The notes under the pieces: model-generated
Database searches by the model: none
What the model saw: the letters and a program-made list of their open reading frames with translations, nothing else
Told to the model about the DNA's origin: nothing
NCBI GenBank assembly: GCA_038501195.1
Contig: JBBPUQ010000007.1
Coordinates: 2,705,501-2,769,500, forward strand
From: Nemania diffusa
Taxonomy: Eukaryota > Ascomycota > Sordariomycetes > Xylariales > Xylariaceae
Reading direction: 5' to 3'
Length of the DNA stretch: 64,000 bases
Position numbers and translations under genes: made by a program
In this document: in pieces, positions 12,047-23,701 of the stretch
Position numbering within the stretch: the stretch's first letter is position 1
Layout: every line of letters begins with the position of its first letter

Positions 12047-12072
12047 ATGGCCTCGACTTTTCGACCCGTTAA
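12040..12072 (+). promoter_or_regulatory. Overlapping upstream ORF at the C2H2 gene start
   Basis: ATG at 12040 reads [10 protein letters not shown] and stops at TAA 12070-12072, overlapping the main start (12047) in a different frame. A scanning ribosome that starts here would miss the main ATG and would have to reinitiate downstream. Whether 12040 lies inside the mRNA depends on the unknown transcription start, but the leader appears long. Confidence 0.45.
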
Positions 12073-14073
12073 CTCGCCAATGACGATCAAAGTCGAGGAG
12101 CGCGACCGGGGTGCCCCATCCCCGACGACACCTACTCCGACAAAGGCCACCTTCGGCCAGCTTCCTCTCCCAACCTCACCCTTCCCACCGCCTGTTCATA
12201 TACCCGATAACGTTGAGGAGGATAAGGCACCGAGGCCTGACGATTCGCAACAGCCCCGTGCATCGCGCCGAGATTCTGACGACATGGGTGTGGATGACAC
12301 AGACGGAGAAGCGCATGGAAAAGAGGATGGTGCTATGACTGACGAGGAGAGCGTCAATGCGGACGGCTCAAAGGAGACCAAGAAGAAGAAATCGCAACGA
12401 TTTTACTGCATCGGCTACGCTGATTGCAAGCTCAGTTTCACACGCAGCGAGCATCTTGCCAGACATATTAGGTAACTTGCTGCAATGTCCCTAGTCAATT
12501 GCGGTGCCTATGCTAACGATAATGAACCCATAGGAAACATACCGGCGAACGACCATTCCAGTGCCACTGTTCGAGGCGATTTTCCCGCCTGGATAACTTG
12601 CGACAACATGCCCAGACCGTTCATGTCAACGAAGATATACCCATCGACTCGCTTGCTGCAGCTGGGACCCGATACCAGAAGCAGTTGCGAACAGACAGAG
12701 TCAGACCGCCTGGTCGCGCGCGACCTTCAAATGTAGTCGCTGGGAGTATGGGAGGGGTGGCGCGAGGCCATACAAAGTCTCTTTCCACTTCAAGCATCAG
12801 TTCCGTTGGATCCAACTTCAGTACCAGAGAGGATCTGCGGCGTCGTCCTCCGCCCCTGGTTATGGCAGATCCTCGATTCCCATACCAGTCTGAGGTCTAT
12901 CCTCACCGACCACCTTCCCCTAGCGACTTTAGCACACCCACTTCATCCACGTTTTCCACAGGCCAGAATAGTCCCGGTTGGGGAACTGTCATGGTATCAC
13001 CTACCTCGCCACATACGCGTTCCCACTCCCTATATGTAGGGTCACAGATTCCTACTCGGCGTCTCAGCGTCCCGTCGGGTGGTATACCTTTCCAATCCCA
13101 GCATGCCTTAAACCCCCTTGGTCGTCCGATATTCGGGCCTGGATCTCCTGGAGCCATTGGCGGGGTTCATCCGACCCCATATTCGCCCACTAGCAGCGTC
13201 CTTGCCTCGCCTACCACTTCCAGTTACCCCCGGCGAGAATCTGGCTCGGTCACAGAGGATTTCCGCCGACGTACATGGCATTCGCCGTCCACTCATTCCA
13301 ATAGCCCTTCTAGTAGCCGCCTGAGCCACGTATATACACCTGATCAGCATCCAACCTCTCCACAGGGTCCTTCGCCTCTTTCCTCGCAACAGCAACATGA
13401 ACAGTCGAATACCTCATTACGCCTTCCGGGTATCGATTCATTCGGCCCTTTGCCCCATCGACCAGTTTCTGCTCTGAGAAATAATGCCCCTCCGATGATG
13501 ATGAAACCTGATGTTATCCACTCCTCAGCTCTACTTCCTACAGCTAACGCCGCTGAGCCCGAAGAAAAGCGCGGCATCACAGAATGGGATATGAGCCTTC
13601 ATAGAGGGTTGACCCGGCTCGATATAACGCCTAATTCGACACCTTCGGACAGTGCTAGTAATTGGGCTCGCGAGGCGAATCATGCCATGAATATGCAGGC
13701 CGATCGGGTTAGATTGAATCCACAAACTGTGAGATTTCACGATACTGTAATGGCCGAGAATACGTCAAAACCTACCATGTTTCATCAACATACAATGTCA
13801 GCACCGTCGATCAGTAGCTATCGTCAACCCAAGCGACGAGGATTGTACCAAGGTAGCCGTTCGCCTCATGCAGAAGCCCCCCCAGAGAAGATGGCTCGCG
13901 TTGATCGTATGGTTCATCCCAACATTAGGGAATTCTCAGGCTTCCCAGCGAGGGAAGCCCCTTCACTCAGGTTAGACCCCCGCGAGGAGAATCCCAGAGA
14001 GAGAGACATGGTCCGTCTAGAGGCGCTCGTTGCAGTCGCAACGGGAGAAGGGAATGCAACTAAAGCATATTAG
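12047..14073 (+). CDS. C2H2 zinc-finger transcription factor
   Basis: Exons 12047-12471 and 12534-14073, with a 62-nt intron (donor GTAACT, branch TGCTAAC, acceptor CATAG). The splice falls inside the linker between two zinc fingers and restores it perfectly, giving [13 protein letters not shown]. About 654 aa. Finger 1 (about residues 119-146) has Cys-x5-Cys spacing with [14 protein letters not shown]. Finger 2 is the unusual Cys-x-Cys type, [18 protein letters not shown], followed by AQTVH. The RSEHL and RLDNL recognition-helix residues resemble stress/carbon-type yeast fingers that read CCCCT-like sites, but I do not assign a symbol. The N-terminus is acidic with a Lys cluster before finger 1; the 450-residue C-terminus is Ser/Pro-rich and probably disordered. 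It is expected to be nuclear and to bind DNA. Confidence 0.9.
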
Positions 14074-15820
14074 ATGACTGTCGGCCATTATGCGAAACCC
14101 CTACGTCTCCATCCTCCATTGCACTAGGCCATTAAAGGCGTTATGGCGACCCGTGATAGCTTTACCATGTCACCTCAGGTCACGAAATTGGGTTCGATTT
14201 CATATTTTTAGCGGTTTGCACCTGCATTACTAGTATCATGGATTACACGATAACGGTATACGACGGCGTTGCTGGTTGCGGATTCATGTCACGATTTGAT
14301 AAACCCTTTACATTCGCTGCATAGCCCAGCACCACGGCTTGATTTTCTTGATTTTTTGACAGAATATTTTTTATGTCTTGTTTTACTTTCCCGGAGCGAT
14401 CGCCGCGCGTCAGGGTCCGGGTTCGGGCAGAATTTCGTTATTTTCTTAGTGCATGATTGACGACTGAATACATATACCCTTTCATTTTAAGATGGGGGTA
14501 AATCGCAAGATGGAGGGAGGGTTAATGAACTAACGATCATCTTATTCAGCGCCTAGTTTTGATATCCCGAGCTGTGACGCGGGTTATGGTTATATTGTCA
14601 AGTAGTTAGGCAATATTTGATGCTCACGTTTGCTTGGTAGGGTTTGAGAGGGCTTTGGATGGATGATTCGTGTCTTGTGGACTTGATACCCTGGAATTTC
14701 TTTTGCTAAACTCTTTCTTGGCCTAAGACAGCCCTTCACTAGTTTCTAGAGCAAACTAGTTAACTACAGAGATAGCACCGCTCTTGGTGGCTATTCTTGC
14801 TAGAGACCTAGCTCCCAATGATACATATTTGCTCCAAATTGAGATAAGTGTGTGTGGTGTGCTTGCTTTAACCCATTAACTGGCTGTAACGTTTGATTAT
14901 ATAAACTACTCCTTTTGAGTAATTGCCTATATCATCCCCTTCCTGTAGCGATGCCACCTGCCCCCTATGTGATGCTTTCGGTGGCGATCTCTCTTAGCAT
15001 TTTGTTAGTCCTTTTACACTACATACGCTATTAGGGGGGGGGATATTAACAAAATCCTGTTGGCATGCTATCTGGTGTAGCGGAGGGAGATTTAACTCCA
15101 ATAATCACGAAAAGGGAGTTGTAGTCGTTCGTACTGACCCTTATAGTCAACTCGATTATATAAAAAAAAGCCTTTCGTGATTGTAGATAAGTCTGCAATG
15201 AGCTGTGAAACTTTAGCTAGCAATATATACCTCTTAAGTACGTGAGCTAGCAACCTAATGGCGTTGTATGTACCTTTTATACAAGCTAGGTGGTAGAATC
15301 GATGGGAGGTCTGCATGGGGGTTAAGAGGTTGAATGACCTTTAACAATTGCCCTCAAAGTTGACATAGATTGCATTAACCGCCGTTGACACGCTTGCTGA
15401 CCCCCCCCCCCCCCCCCCCCGCGTAGAAAAGGGGCGGTTAGAAAGAGGGCGGATGAACTGATGTAAGCTGTCGAAAGCTTCGACCTTCGAGTGTCATGTC
15501 TTATCATCTTCTTACTCTAGGACCCTACAATGGCAGAGGGCACGGCGTAAATGTTACCTTAGTAATTATGGCTTCATATCTTAACTATTAAAGCCGAAAC
15601 GCCCAGCCTATTATGTTTTCCAAAGAAGCATATAGGCGAGTAAAAATTGGGTTATATATCGCCCGTTGTTAGAGAATATAGTCCAGAGCAAAGACAGGCT
15701 ACGTACCTTAGTGCCCCGGGGGGGGTATTCGTAAGCATTGCAGCAACTATTACCAAGTCTCGAAAGTATTACAGGTGAAGACAGTTGTATAGCATTTACT
15801 AGGATTTAATTGTTACTTCG
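14074..15820. other. Intergenic, 3' of the C2H2 gene
   Basis: Nothing recognisable as a gene. It contains a long C homopolymer (about 15400-15420), which shifts easily in copy number, and a G run near 15718-15726. Confidence 0.4.
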
Positions 15821-15824
15821 TTAT

Positions 15825-15935
15825 AAGGATTACTAAATTGAAAAGCATATTGAAATACGGAAAACATGTCGAAACGGAAACTATGTCGAAACAAAAAACC
15901 ATTTCGAAATCAAAAGTATGTCGAAAACACCTACT
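15825..15935. repeat. Degenerate ATGTCGAAAC-type direct repeats
   Basis: Units ending in TCGAAA recur about every 20 bases (ATGTCGAAACGGAAA, ATGTCGAAACAAAAA, TTTCGAAATCAAAAG, ATGTCGAAAACACC). The block abuts the GACTGC repeat array that follows. Confidence 0.55.
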
Positions 15936-15949
15936 TAGATACTTGACTG

Positions 15950-16190
15950 CTAAGTAAGTAAGTATTTGACTGTAAGGCATTCGACTGCTAGGCACTTGAC
16001 TGCAGGGCATTTAACTGCTAGGCACTTGGCTGCAGAGCATTCAACTGCTAGGTAGGTAGGCACTTGACTGCAAGGCATTTGACTGCTAGGCATTCGACTG
16101 CTAGGTATTACTGGGCACTTGACTGCACTCGACTGCAAAGATTACCGACTGCAAAGATCACCGACTGCAAGGATTGACTCGATTGCAGGG
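15950..16190. repeat. Tandem array of GACTGC(T/A)AGGCAYTT-type units
   Basis: About a dozen imperfect units of roughly 15 bp: a GACTGC core followed by TAGGCACTT, AAGGCATTT, AGGGCATTT or AAGATTACC. The 3' end of the array drifts to CGACTGCAAAGAT. It is an imperfect minisatellite with no spacers of constant length and no coding role that I can see. Confidence 0.7.
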
Positions 16191-16194
16191 ATTT

Positions 16195-18763
16195 ATTTTA
16201 CTACTACAACTACTGCTTCTAATACTAGGAAAACTAGTGCAATAGTTATACAGTCTGAAACTTTAGCGGAAAGTTTCGCACCTGGCGCAAACTATCGCAA
16301 ACTATTGTAAACAGTTGTACTGTAATGCTTGTAATAGTTGTAATAATAAAATATATTGCAAGTATATTATAACGTAAATATAGTTGCAACTTAAACATAG
16401 TTTCTGTTTTGACATGTAGTCAGATTTAAAAGGTACACTGAAATAATAAGCAATTCATATATAAAAGCCTTGTAGCAATAATATCTGGCCGTAAATGCCT
16501 ATTAACACCTGTCATACTTGCTGCAAGCTTTACTTTCTTAGATAACCTTGCTGCAAGCTTTACGAAACCCCCCCCCCCCCGGGGCGCTAAGGTATATAGA
16601 CAATAATAGGTAGAAGCTAGGTAACGTTAAAAGTCTAAGGCTAGATCTGATTGACTCCGGAGTCCTTTCCGTAATGAGAGAAGATTCTCTTCCTTACATG
16701 CTATAATATTTGATACAAATACCTCTAGGGGCCTAGAAGGCGTCCCTAATACAACTTTACTGCTTAGCACCCGCTTTCACTATCTGTACTATAATTCACG
16801 AGTTATAAAGTGCAGGATCGGGCCGCAGAGAAGCACAATAACTCTAATTACATGTTTATAACCTGCATTAGAGTTACCGCTCAGTTAAAGATTCTCACGT
16901 TGCATTACGTTGAACATTGCGTGCTGCAAGGCCAGGCGCTCAACCTTACACATTTGACGCATGACCCCGCCTCCCTAAGCATATGCATTAACTTTACAGG
17001 CACTTTAAACATCCTCGCTTAGTCCCTCTATTATCGCCTAGCGGCTTGCATTGGAATAGTTGCGTTATGAAAGCAAATAGGGCGGATTGGCCTATACTGG
17101 CTACAGGCCTGTTTCTTTGGATGTCTTCTTTTATATGCTGCATCAGGACTCTTCGAGTAGAAGTAATTGCTGATCTTATCTGATTAGACCAGGAGGAAGC
17201 GGCTATTCAAGTCCTAAATGCTGCTAAAGATTAGAAACAGGCATCAACAATACCGCTGATATGCTCACTCCCCTTCACTTGCTGATGGGCAATCACGACA
17301 AAAGGTTTAACTAACTCATAAGCGAACTTTATAATCAACAAGGTAAGCAATTGCACATTGAACTAATACATCATTCGTTAGTCCGGCAGCTCCAAAATGC
17401 TGTTGCGCTTTGATATATCATCGACGGGATCGAGATCTACGAGCGTGAGGAGTTTTAATGTCCTATGCTTGATGCTCCAAGAGGCATTTTTAGCTCGTAG
17501 CATCCGACGATGTGGCGACGATAGTCACAAAGTATTAGGGACAAGCCCGCGACCAGTGTTAGGCTTTAGGGCGGCCTTTGAGGGTGAGGACATTGATGAA
17601 AGCTTCGACAGAAACGGAGGGCTTCATATTACCTCCAGAATGGTCTATAATTAGAGGTTGGTGAGGAAAGAGTGAATTACCTAGTAGGAACATTAAGAGG
17701 TTCTTTTATAGCAATATCGGATTAGATCAAAATGTTCTAGTCGAGTGTCCGCGATGTAAGACTTCTACTTGTCTTTTTCTTGTGATAAGTTACGCGAATA
17801 TAGCTTTCTACCGCATTCCTATGATATGAGATGTGAGAAATATAAGTTCCATTTTATAGTACCTAAATACCTAATCAGCAGCCACAATGAAAATAGCTAA
17901 TTTTCTCCAACCTACCTAGTTTCGGTCAACTGTTGCAATGTATACTTATAAAATAACTCTACATTAATGAAGTGATATTGTAAATGACTAATTTGTAGTC
18001 TAGAATAGTGTGCAAAGATTCAACCTTAAACTTGGCAAGCTGCTTTATTATCGTTGCACAGTTTTTGCAGTCTTGTTTCTACATTGTGTGAAACTGGTAT
18101 TACTCATTATATCAGTACAATCTAGGTAATTGCTTTACTGGCATCTTGTGTACAATGGAAACAACGTATGGGGCGCAAGAATGGTTTTGTGGCTGGTGTT
18201 GTAATAGATAGTGGCTGGTGTGGTTACTGTTTGCATTGACACTGCAGGAGGTCAGCTGGCCTTGTAGCTCTAAGCCCGAGCATCCAACAACTCCTCTCCT
18301 CAAGTTTCATTTAGTCGACATGAGATAATAAATTAGCATGCGCGACTTAAGCGAATACCCTTCCCGAGTTTCACCAGGAATCACCGCCGCCAGCAGCCGA
18401 AGCCCAGCATGGTAGCTGTTTTATGCCGATGAAAGCTTGGCTCCCGAACGCACTGCCAATGAACTGAGAGCCCGGTGGTGCATCGCAACTCCTCGATTTC
18501 AGACCTCACCTTGCTAACACCTGCCTACTATTTTCGTACCTGCCTACCTAGGTACCTAAGCGCTATAGATCCCTTACTCCGTTCAAGCCAACTAACTGAC
18601 TAGGCTTAGATGTAAGACATCAAGGCCGACTTCGCCCGTCGCACGTTCTTACGATGTATCGCTAGCTCTTATATTTTTTTCATTCAACTGAAGAAAAAGC
18701 CAACTCCTTAAGCCTCTCTGCCCTTAAGATCTAGTGCCCTAGTTGCGTGGCAGCTTAGCCGAG
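16195..18763. other. Gene-poor intergenic stretch
   Basis: No gene is supported. A 17-bp direct repeat (CTTGCTGCAAGCTTTAC) occurs at about 16518 and 16548, followed by a C run at about 16568. Short frames such as 16810-17022 and 17397-17654 have no family resemblance. Promoter-like C/T and palindromic GGTACC motifs appear from about 18530 towards the exonuclease gene. Confidence 0.4.
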
Positions 18764-19997
18764 ATGAATACCATGGAGAATCGTTATCAGTGCAGCGACT
18801 GCACTAAGATCTTCATCTCGAGGAAGAGCCGAATGGTTCATGCATTCAGCACCGGTCATATGAGGGACCATAGTTGCATTGATTGTAACACAGTTTTTGA
18901 CTCATTAAAATCTCTAAGTCGGCATCAGACTCTCCATAAGACTCGCATACTGGAGGGCGCTATGTCGAAGCTTATCATCAACGAGCTCCCGGGTTAGTTA
19001 AGTAAATGCGATTTTGAAGAGATAAGAGGAACTAATGCCTCATATAGCTCATTTTGCTACGGAATACTGGCTCGAAGCTAAAGAGCCAAAAATAGCTCTT
19101 CAGAACAGGCCCGGTCATGGCTATATGTGGGCATCGCCGGCACTATCCTACGACATCTACCCACTTATAGTGTCTGAGCTGCTCGATAAACGGCGTCGTG
19201 ATATCGAATATTATCCTATTGTCCCCGAACCCAATCAGCGTGGGCCCAGTGCAAGTTTCAAGCCACTCCCTCCCGCGAACACCACAGGCGCGGGCAAGGC
19301 CTACGCCGCGCTCGTCATAGACTGCGAAATGGTGGGACTAGAGGGCGGGGTCGCGGACCTCGTGCGCGTGTCGGTCATCGACTTCCTTACGGGCCACGTG
19401 GTCCTTGACAGCCTCGTGCAGCCGACGGGCCGCGTCACGGACTGGCGCTCGCGCGTGAGCGGCGTCGACCACGCGATTCTGCGGGCGGCCAAAGACAACC
19501 CGCGAACGACAGTGTTGCAGGGCTGGCTGGAGGCGCGCGAGAAGATCTTCAACATCGCGGATGCGGACACCGTGCTCCTAGGCCACGCGCTGGCGAACGA
19601 CCTCAAAATCCTGCGCATCGTCGCCGACCGCGTCGTCGACTCCCTGGTCCTCACCGCGCAGGGCGCCTTCGGCAGGTCCAACAACAAATTCCCTCGCCAG
19701 TGGTCGTTGAAGTCGGCGTGCAAGGACCTCATGGGTGTCGAGATACAACAGCCTAGGATGGCGCACGACCCGCTAGAGGACGCGCTCGCTACTCGCGAGG
19801 TAATCATCTGGTGCCTGTCGCATCCGGAAAAGCTCCTGGAATGGGGGAAGGGCGTGCGCAGCGAGTATGAGAAGGCTGAGGCGGCTAGACGCGAGAAGCA
19901 GCGGCTTGCGGCCCTCAAAAAGGCTGAGAAGAAGAAGCTTGAACAGGAAGCCGCTGAGGCAGCAGAGTTTAGAAGGAACACGGGAGAGCGAGGCTGA
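18764..19997 (+). CDS. Zinc-finger DEDDh 3'-5' RNA exonuclease (REX/REXO-like)
   Basis: Exons 18764-18992 and 19048-19997, with a 55-nt intron (donor GTTAGT, branch AACTAAT, acceptor TATAG); about 392 aa. Start is ATG 18764, since the open frame upstream has only a TTG. Two C2H2-like fingers lie at the N-terminus (YQCSDC..H-x6-H and HSCIDC..RHQTLH). The exonuclease domain spans about residues 155-320 with the DEDDh signature: VIDCEMVG (D, E), LGHALANDLKIL (D) and the H-x4-D motif in MAHDPLEDA. An Ala/Lys/Glu-rich helix closes the protein. This fold trims RNA 3' ends in rRNA/snRNA/tRNA maturation; nuclear or nucleolar location is inferred from the family. The central part (19280-19780) is markedly richer in G/C than both ends of the same gene. 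Confidence 0.9.
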
Positions 19998-21675
19998 TAT
20001 ACTTTTTCTAAGTATAAGATAGGATATTCCGAAGAGCATATCATATCACCATGAGGTCGGGGTGGGTGGTGCGACTAATAATATTTCGAAGGGTATGGAG
20101 GAAAGCAGCAGACTCGCTGAGGATCTATCCACGATGCCATGCGCGCACCGGGAACGCTGCATCCTCAAGTTCCGTACCATTCATTTCTAAGCCATTAGCT
20201 ATGAGAATTTTCAATCGAATGCTTTATTTCTTCTGCTAACACGCTTTGTTAACGAAACATCTAGCCGGTAGCGCGAATGGGATCATCGTGCAGGAACAAG
20301 TGACCCGTGCCTCATGCAGTGAGAGGATCGGCCCGAGTATATCGTCAAGTCTAAGTTCGTAAACAGCCTGCCAGGTGATAGACCTCCCTATATATATCTA
20401 TGCACTGTTAAGGGAGGTCACTCCCACTAATAAGAGTGCTCTCATACAGGTGACCAGCTTCTAGCACTTTGATCCCTCCTAACTGGTTCATCCTACCCGT
20501 AGCTTCTACCTATGATAGGAGAAGATGATTCTAGCGGAGGAAACAAGAACGCTGCTGATCTAGATGATATTGTAAAGTTTAGATATTTTTATAGACTCGT
20601 CTAGTCGCGAGGTCCTCCCAGAAGTAATCATTATTTATGAGTAGAGCTGACTTAGAGATTATACGCGGAGAATAGGTCGTCTGGGGATTAACTCTGAAGG
20701 AATGCCTAGGAAGCAGGAGACGGAAATATTTCTTAACAGTGCAAATACGGAGAGAATATATAAATAGGTGTATGATACAAGCTAGAACCTTATATGCTTT
20801 GTATAGTGAATATACAGGGGTGTGTGGGACATTTGAAGATAGCTGGCGCGAATAACAAAAATCACACTCTTTAAGATCTGGGGATGCTTAGCATACTCCG
20901 AGGGTGTCAGTGCAATGACTTCATTAGTTTCTAGCTCTAGGTATTTAACCAAAGACATAAGTTGTATCTCACTTTCGGATACTCAGAGTGTCGTCGTTCA
21001 CTTATGTGGGCGTCGGAGGGCTTGTGGATTACCCCTGTTCGCGGAGCCATCAAGGTGTCTGAACTCAACATCGCCAAAAGTGATACAGCCAACGGCTGCA
21101 TCTCAATTAATAAGTACCCTTTTGGAACTCTCCACATTGCACACATGTGCCTGGGGAAGTAGCAAGGCATGTCAGGCAAATTGGCCAATAACAGCATGGC
21201 GATTTCAAAGGGGACAGCAGCATCGGCAACCACCAAGGTTCCCCTTTGCATGGAAAGACGCAAGCACGGGTCGATATAATCCACTGAGAGGTAAGTAGAA
21301 GTGCGAATAATGTGAGACAGTGAAGGGGAAATCAGCTAGCTAGGGAAGGCTCGAGGGCGACTTCGGGGACGGCTTGCTAAGGCAGCTGCGAGATGTGCAG
21401 TGACCGGGTTTCCATGAAAAGCTTGTATTGGATCTCTCGGGTATGTGCACTATTACTAGGCAGGTACTTAATCCCCCCGAGTTTCCTATTTTCTCGTTTC
21501 CTCAGCTTTTGCTCTTTCTACATTCTTGAAATATTATGCCTATCTAGGCTGACCTACAACCCGAGTTAGCAGATCTCTGGATTGGAGTTCGTACTATCAT
21601 CTAGGATCTCTAACGTAATTGAGCTAAAGAGCAATAAAATAGTGTGAAGAGGTTCCGAATACTATCAACCCTGCA
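19998..21675. other. Intergenic, no gene supported
   Basis: At 20915-21298 two frames of 115-127 codons overlap on opposite strands. Neither shows a recognisable domain or splice context, so neither is called. The last 200 bases are the presumed promoter of the CobW gene. Confidence 0.4.
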
Positions 21676-23426
21676 ATGGTTCCGATAACGAAGAGTGACG
21701 AGCCCCAGAAAGGCAAACGTCTTCCCGTCACCCTCCTAAGCGGGTTCTTGGGTGCTGGAAAGACGACCCTCCTTGAAAATATCCTAACAGATCCAAATCA
21801 CGGCTTTCGAGTTGGTGTTATTGTGAACGATGTTGGAGCCTTGAACATCGACGCTGCGCTGCTCTCTACTCACGATGTCACTAGAAAGGACGAACAAGTC
21901 GTCGCCATGCAGAATGGCTGTATTTGTTGCACCTTACGTGGTGACCTCCTTGAAGAAGTAGCACGCCTCGCCGAGGACAATCGAGTCGATTACCTAGTCA
22001 TCGAGAGCTCTGGTGTGAGCGAACCTATGCAGGTTGCAGAGACGTTCTCTGAGGAGTGAGCATCCCGAAAACCATCTGGAAGTGAGGCGTTATGCTGATC
22101 ATGACAGGTTCGCCGAAATGTCAGTTGCTGCCGGTTACGGTCTTGAGGAGGATGAAGAGAATGAGATGGGTAAAGAGCAGAGAATGCGTTTGGCTGAGAT
22201 TCTCAAGGCTGGTGGCCTGTCCAAAGTTGCCCGACTCGACACATGTGTCACCATCGTCGACGCAGTCAATTTCATGCAGGATTTCGCAACGGCCGACATG
22301 CTGAAGGATCGTCAAAACAATGTCCCGGAGGAGGATGATCGTAATATCTCAGATCTCCAAGTCGATCAGGTCGAATTCTCCGACGTCGTTGTAATCAACA
22401 AGTGCGACTTGGTGCCCAAAGCCGATGTCAATCGTATCAAGGGTACCGTTCAGAACCTCAACCCCGGTGCCAAGATTATCACGTCTGTCAAAGCTTTGTT
22501 CGATCTCGGCAATATCCTCGATACGCAGATGTTCTCGTATGAGAAGGCAGCTTTGAGTCCCGGCTGGTTACGAAGTATTAATGAAGAATTGAATCCCGAA
22601 ACCGAAGAGTATGGGATTGGTACCTTTGTCTATCGGTCACGGCGCCCCTTTCATCCAAAGCGACTATGGGAGATGATCCGGGATGTGTTCGTTGTCATTC
22701 AGACAGAATATATCGATGAAGGTAAAGACGACGAAGACGGTGACGGAGATGTTATGGACATAGCTGAAGATGAAGATGAAGAAGACGACGACGACGACGG
22801 CGACGATAGTGAACTTGGAGATGATGATTCTGACATTGAAATGAAAAACGATCAGCCACAGCTAGATACCAAAGCACGCCTAGCAAGTAAAAGCGCCAAT
22901 GAGACATTTGGTCCTCTTCTCCGTTCCAAGGGATTCCTATGGCTGGCAACCAGGCCGCTAATGGTACGTACTCATCTTTCCATTCCTTTACATATACGTA
23001 GCTAACTTCTTCAAGTTCGGCGAATGGTCACAGGCAGGCGTTATGCTCACGATATCCGGTGGCGATTTGTGGCGTTGCGAAATGCCCGAGAGTGAATTGC
23101 CCAAAAACCCGAAAGCAAGAGAGGCTATTCTACGCGATTTCCAGGGGAAATGGGGAGATCGGCGTCAGGAAATCGTCTTCATCGGGCAACAGATGCGTAC
23201 TGGTGGCGAGACACGTCTGCGCAAGGCCCTCGATTCATGCCTCTTGGATGACACAGAATTTAGAGATTGGGAGAAGGCGATGGCAGCGCCGAAACCTCAG
23301 AAGGTCTTAGATAGGCTATTCCAGGATGGCTTCGAGGACTGGGTGGTTGAAGTCCACGATCACGACGACGGTCATGATCACAGTCATGATCATGGCAACA
23401 TTAATGACTTGCAGCTAAAGGCTTAA
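21676..23426 (+). CDS. CobW/COG0523 G3E GTPase, probable zinc metallochaperone (ZNG1-like)
   Basis: Exons 21676-22055, 22108-22963 and 23016-23426; both introns are 52 nt with good signals (GTGAGC/GACAG; GTACGT/TCAAG) and rejoin in frame to about 548 aa. Visible motifs: P-loop [15 protein letters not shown] (about residues 23-37), switch region [16 protein letters not shown], metal site [11 protein letters not shown] (CxCC), ESSGVSEP, and the G3E base motif INKCDL. A long Asp/Glu-rich insertion (about residues 340-390) precedes the C-terminal CobW domain, and the extreme C-terminus is His-rich ([14 protein letters not shown]). The family couples GTP hydrolysis to metal transfer; ZNG1 relatives deliver zinc to methionine aminopeptidase. 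The acidic insert and His tail are likely extra metal-binding or regulatory parts. Zinc specificity here is inference. Confidence 0.9.
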
Positions 23427-23701
23427 CTATTTTCCGAATCTATTGCTGGTAAAAACCTTCGGCTACGGTATTTATTAATAATTATTGAGTGAATTATCAC
23501 GCTTGGGGAAAAGGAGTAGAACACTAATAAGCATGATTTAGTATCAACATACATGTATGTTGAGCAAAGAATCAAAGTATTCTAGGCAATGCTTTGGAAA
23601 TCTCATAATAATAATGTAATTATGTCCTATGTGTATGCAGAGATGTCGCTTTATACAGGCCCCTTACTACTCGACCCCCCTCTTTCGTACAGAAACAATA
23701 G

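Noticed and set aside
15950..16190. GACTGC array as a CRISPR-like array
   Set aside because: Units are contiguous and degenerate without unique constant-length spacers, and the genome is eukaryotic.
19301..20044. 247-codon minus-strand frame antisense to the exonuclease
   Set aside because: Antisense to DEDDh motifs in a G/C-rich coding stretch, with Ser/Arg-rich meaningless text.
20915..21298. Overlapping frames of 127 (plus) and 115 (minus) codons
   Set aside because: No motif, no splice partners, and they contradict each other.
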